Shown piece after piece: positions 54,521 to 56,506 of a stretch of DNA of 56,506 nucleotides. The stretch lies in contig PGXV01000014.1 in assembly GCA_002839315.1 (NCBI GenBank), positions 48,267 to 104,772 of the forward strand. The letters run 5' to 3'. The first letter of the stretch is position 1. Each line of letters opens with the position of its first letter. The translations under genes were made by a program, and so were the position numbers. The notes beneath the pieces were generated by a model, which was given only the letters and a program-made list of their open reading frames with translations, was not told where the DNA came from and searched no databases. This DNA is from Spirochaetae bacterium HGW-Spirochaetae-3 (GTDB lineage Bacteria; Spirochaetota; Spirochaetia; Treponematales; UBA12059).

Positions 54521-55669
54521 ATGCGACGCGCGCCGTACTCTATCTACCGCCGTGGTTCAAACGGCGTCCTGTATTTCCAGTTCTGGAATCAAACTATACA
54601 TCGGTATGAATCAGCAAAATCTACCGGTACAAGAAATCTCACTAAAGCCAAAGCATATATCCGCAGTCTGATAGATGAACGCGATGCTATTGCGATGAGA
54701 TTCGAAGATCCATACTTCACGGATTACCTAAAAGGGTTTTGGGACTGGGATAAGTCAATCTATATCCACTCGAAGTTGATGCGTCGACCGAACAGCATAG
54801 GTAAGGCATATGTCCGAGCTAGTACCGCGTACATAGAGCGGTATGCGGTTTGCTTCTTCAGGAAGGCAAGGCGTTCTGAGATTTTAACGAGAGATCTCGA
54901 AGCGTTCCTGCTTCACCTGCGCCAGACCACCAGTTTATCTCCTCGGTCGATAAATGCAGTTTATGATGCAGTCGCCATTCCTATTCGGGAAGCCTTCCGC
55001 ATAGGAGAAATAGAAAACGATCCCAGTCGAGCAGTCCGCAAGCTATGGATGCCGCAGAAGGAGAAAGGGATTCCATCAACCGCCGAGGTGGCTAAGTTGT
55101 CCGCTCTTGAGTGGCCTGATCCGCGAGTAGCTTGTGCGTTCAAGGTTGCAGCTATCTGTGGCCTACGACTCGGCGAGATTCGAGCACTATGTCGGGATGC
55201 AATCGGAGATGAAACAATTACTGTAAAGTATTCTTACTCTGTAGTCGATGGCCTTAAGTCTCCAAAGAATGGACGAGTCCGAGTTGTACCAGTTCCAGCT
55301 TTCCTGCATGATGAACTTCTTTCCTTGGCGAAAAAGAGTCCACATCATGAGGATTGGATTTTTTGGGGAAATGTTTCCGGGAAACCTCTCGATGGAAAAG
55401 TAATTACAACCGGGTTTTATACAGCAATGGCGAGAATCGGTATCGATGAAGATGCTCGAAAGAAGCGGAACATTACCTTCCACAGTCTCAGGCATTTCTG
55501 CAATTCGATTCTCCGTGGTGCCTTGCCCGATGAGAAGCTCAGACAACTGACTGGGCACATTGATCGAAGCATGACGGATCGTTACGACCATATCACTGAT
55601 ATTGATATGGCGATAATCAAGGAAGCGCAAGAGAAGCGCTTGCTACAGTACCTGTATATTAGCGCCTAG
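54521..55669 (+). CDS. Tyrosine recombinase/integrase (second of two)
   Basis: A 382-residue paralogue of the preceding integrase. YSIYRRGSNGVLYFQFWNQ at the start parallels the arm-binding segment of the first. AAICGLRLGEIRAL, FHSLRHFCNS, LPDEKLRQLTGH and MTDRYDH hold the full catalytic set. ATG at 54521 follows AAGGGG by eight bases; a frame start at 54374 has no good site. The HSLRH-LPDEKLR-TGH region is the closest match to the fragment at 8.5 kb. Tandem integrases may act together or belong to two successive elements. Confidence 0.9.
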   Translation: MRRAPYSIYRRGSNGVLYFQFWNQTIHRYESAKSTGTRNLTKAKAYIRSLIDERDAIAMRFEDPYFTDYLKGFWDWDKSIYIHSKLMRRPNSIGKAYVRASTAYIERYAVCFFRKARRSEILTRDLEAFLLHLRQTTSLSPRSINAVYDAVAIPIREAFRIGEIENDPSRAVRKLWMPQKEKGIPSTAEVAKLSALEWPDPRVACAFKVAAICGLRLGEIRALCRDAIGDETITVKYSYSVVDGLKSPKNGRVRVVPVPAFLHDELLSLAKKSPHHEDWIFWGNVSGKPLDGKVITTGFYTAMARIGIDEDARKKRNITFHSLRHFCNSILRGALPDEKLRQLTGHIDRSMTDRYDHITDIDMAIIKEAQEKRLLQYLYISA

Positions 55670-55670
55670 C

Positions 55671-55703
55671 CAACACCCAAGCCGTATGATCCGGCTTGGG
55701 TGT
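55671..55703 (+). terminator. Terminator after the second integrase
   Basis: AACACCCAAGCCG (55671-55683) and CGGCTTGGGTGTT (55691-55703) form a 13-bp perfect stem followed by TATTCTC. It directly follows the stop codon. Confidence 0.8.
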
Positions 55704-56002
55704 TTATTCTCGCCTTACGTCAGGAGCGATTGAATACTAATGATATGCTATTTCTAGGAAATTCTGGTAATATTTAGGTTATTCTTAATTATCTTATGAA
55801 GATCGATAAGGGACCTGCCGACATTGCCGGTCCCCTTGGGGTACTCCAGCAACGTTCTCAAATTCTCATCGAGCAAGCTAAACTTGTAGCGTTGACGAAT
55901 CCCGCTCGCGTAAGAGAAGTATGACCTTGCCAAGGGCACACTTACACAATTCCATCCTAAAGATCACTCGGAGCCGGCAATCATTCTCTACCCTTGAAGC
56001 GG
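55704..56002. other. Region with no confident feature
   Basis: A leftward frame at 55754-55939 (contains FSLLDENLRTLLEYPKG) has no ribosome-binding site or recognised family. It may be a degraded gene end. Nothing else was recognised. Confidence 0.35.
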
Positions 56003-56203
56003 TTATGGAAGAAGCCCCGCCATGTATGATGTATTATTACTCCTACTATGATTTTGGTTTTCTGGTAGCATCATTATGGGATTAGGATGCTTAGGTTCAA
56101 GTATGAAGTGCAACGGTGATGCTGTTTCGTAATATATCTCATACGGTGTTTTGAAGCCAAGACGCTTGCGTGGTCGCGTGTTTAGTTTGTAGGCAATACG
56201 ATC
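56003..56203 (-). pseudogene. IS30-family transposase C-terminal remnant
   Basis: Leftward translation gives ADRIAYKLNTRPRKRLGFKTPYEIYY, the signature end of IS30-type transposases (LNNRPRKxLGYKTPxE). It then continues through unrelated sequence to TAA at 56005-56003. The catalytic DDE part is missing; at about 56205 the sequence changes to an RHS gene. It is a truncated relic at the edge of the element. Confidence 0.72.
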
Positions 56204-56209
56204 AGCACT

Positions 56210-56506
56210 AAGGACCGCTACGGTACGACCCTACAGGGCATGGATTACAACTTTGACGCAGTAGGCAACGTCCTCGGGTACACCAACGACGCGCACGCCT
56301 ATACCACCAGCCAGCGCTACGAGTACGACGACCTGTACCAACTCGTAGACGCCGAAGGCGACACCGTATCCCGCCTCTACGGACTCGAACAGTTCAAGAG
56401 CGACTACCACCAGAGCTTCGCCTTTGACGATATCGGCAACATGACGAGCAAGGTCAGCACCAGCACCACCACCCCGAGGAAGACGATAGGACAGGAACTC
56501 AACTAC
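56210..56506 (+). CDS. RHS/YD-repeat protein, truncated at both ends
   Basis: An open frame of 99 codons runs off the window. Repeats typical of RHS/YD proteins are visible: MDYNFDAVGNVLGY, YEYDDLYQLVDAEGD and FAFDDIGNMTSKVS. RHS proteins form a large beta cocoon around a C-terminal toxin, often exported. There is no start codon in frame near the left end. The IS30 remnant abuts at 56205, so the 5' part was probably lost and this piece may be a pseudogene or silent cassette. Confidence 0.78.

Noticed and set aside
55754-55939. Leftward 61-codon gene
   Set aside because: No ribosome-binding site and no recognised family; reported only as an unassigned region.

Overview
The window looks like a GC-rich chromosome segment from a free-living bacterium, probably a spirochaete. 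The assignment is tentative. It rests mainly on the style of the methyl-accepting chemotaxis protein, the many exported or lipid-anchored proteins and the c-di-GMP genes. No rRNA or other core phylogenetic marker is present.

Region 1 (1-8.45 kb) reads as resident chromosome. It holds a 5'-truncated transglutaminase-like gene with an overlapping methyltransferase, an IS3-family element, a histidine-kinase fragment, and a sulfur-handling cluster. That cluster contains a NifS/SufS-like desulfurase, a ThiF/MoeB-like E1 enzyme, a frameshifted tcdA, an Rrf2/IscR-type regulator with a visible promoter and inverted repeat, cysteine synthase and a TtcA-like tRNA thiolase.

Region 2 (8.45-12.95 kb) starts with the C-terminal remnant of a tyrosine integrase. 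It is followed by a leftward recombination module: RecT/Bet-like annealing protein, PD-(D/E)XK nuclease and a tandem-AAA+ ATPase.

Region 3 (13.1-33.6 kb) is a copper island. It encodes an HMA/DsbD-like/double-cupredoxin fusion, two P1B copper ATPases, a CopZ chaperone, a multicopper oxidase, a DUF2318-type protein and a two-component system. A diguanylate cyclase, an HD-GYP protein and a chemotaxis receptor are mixed in. An intact IS3-family element has inserted into the last codons of a conserved gene here.

Region 4 (33.7-39.7 kb) is a leftward defence block. It holds a three-gene toxin-antitoxin-chaperone (MqsR-like, MqsA-like, SecB-like) unit with a perfect palindromic operator, then type III restriction-modification mod and res.

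Region 5 (40-52.7 kb) is the maintenance core of an integrative or plasmid-like element. It carries ParA/ParB-like proteins, a WYL regulator, a Mu Gam-like protein, an SSB-like protein, a DUF6573-like protein, a PrimPol-type primase behind a ~480-bp non-coding region, a RadC-like protein, an excisionase-like HTH protein and an integrase-core (rve) relative.

Region 6 (52.7-56.5 kb) is an integration junction. It has four 10-bp repeats, a tRNA-like sequence resembling the 3' end of tmRNA (ssrA), a perfect terminator and two tandem tyrosine integrases. An IS30 remnant and an RHS/YD-repeat gene that runs off the window follow.

Taken together, regions 2 to 6 look like one or more integrated elements accreted at an ssrA-like site. 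They carry a phage-style Gam/SSB/RecT/nuclease recombination set, their own primase and partition genes, a defence block and copper-resistance cargo. That these belong to a single element is inference from layout; no flanking direct repeat was found at the left end.
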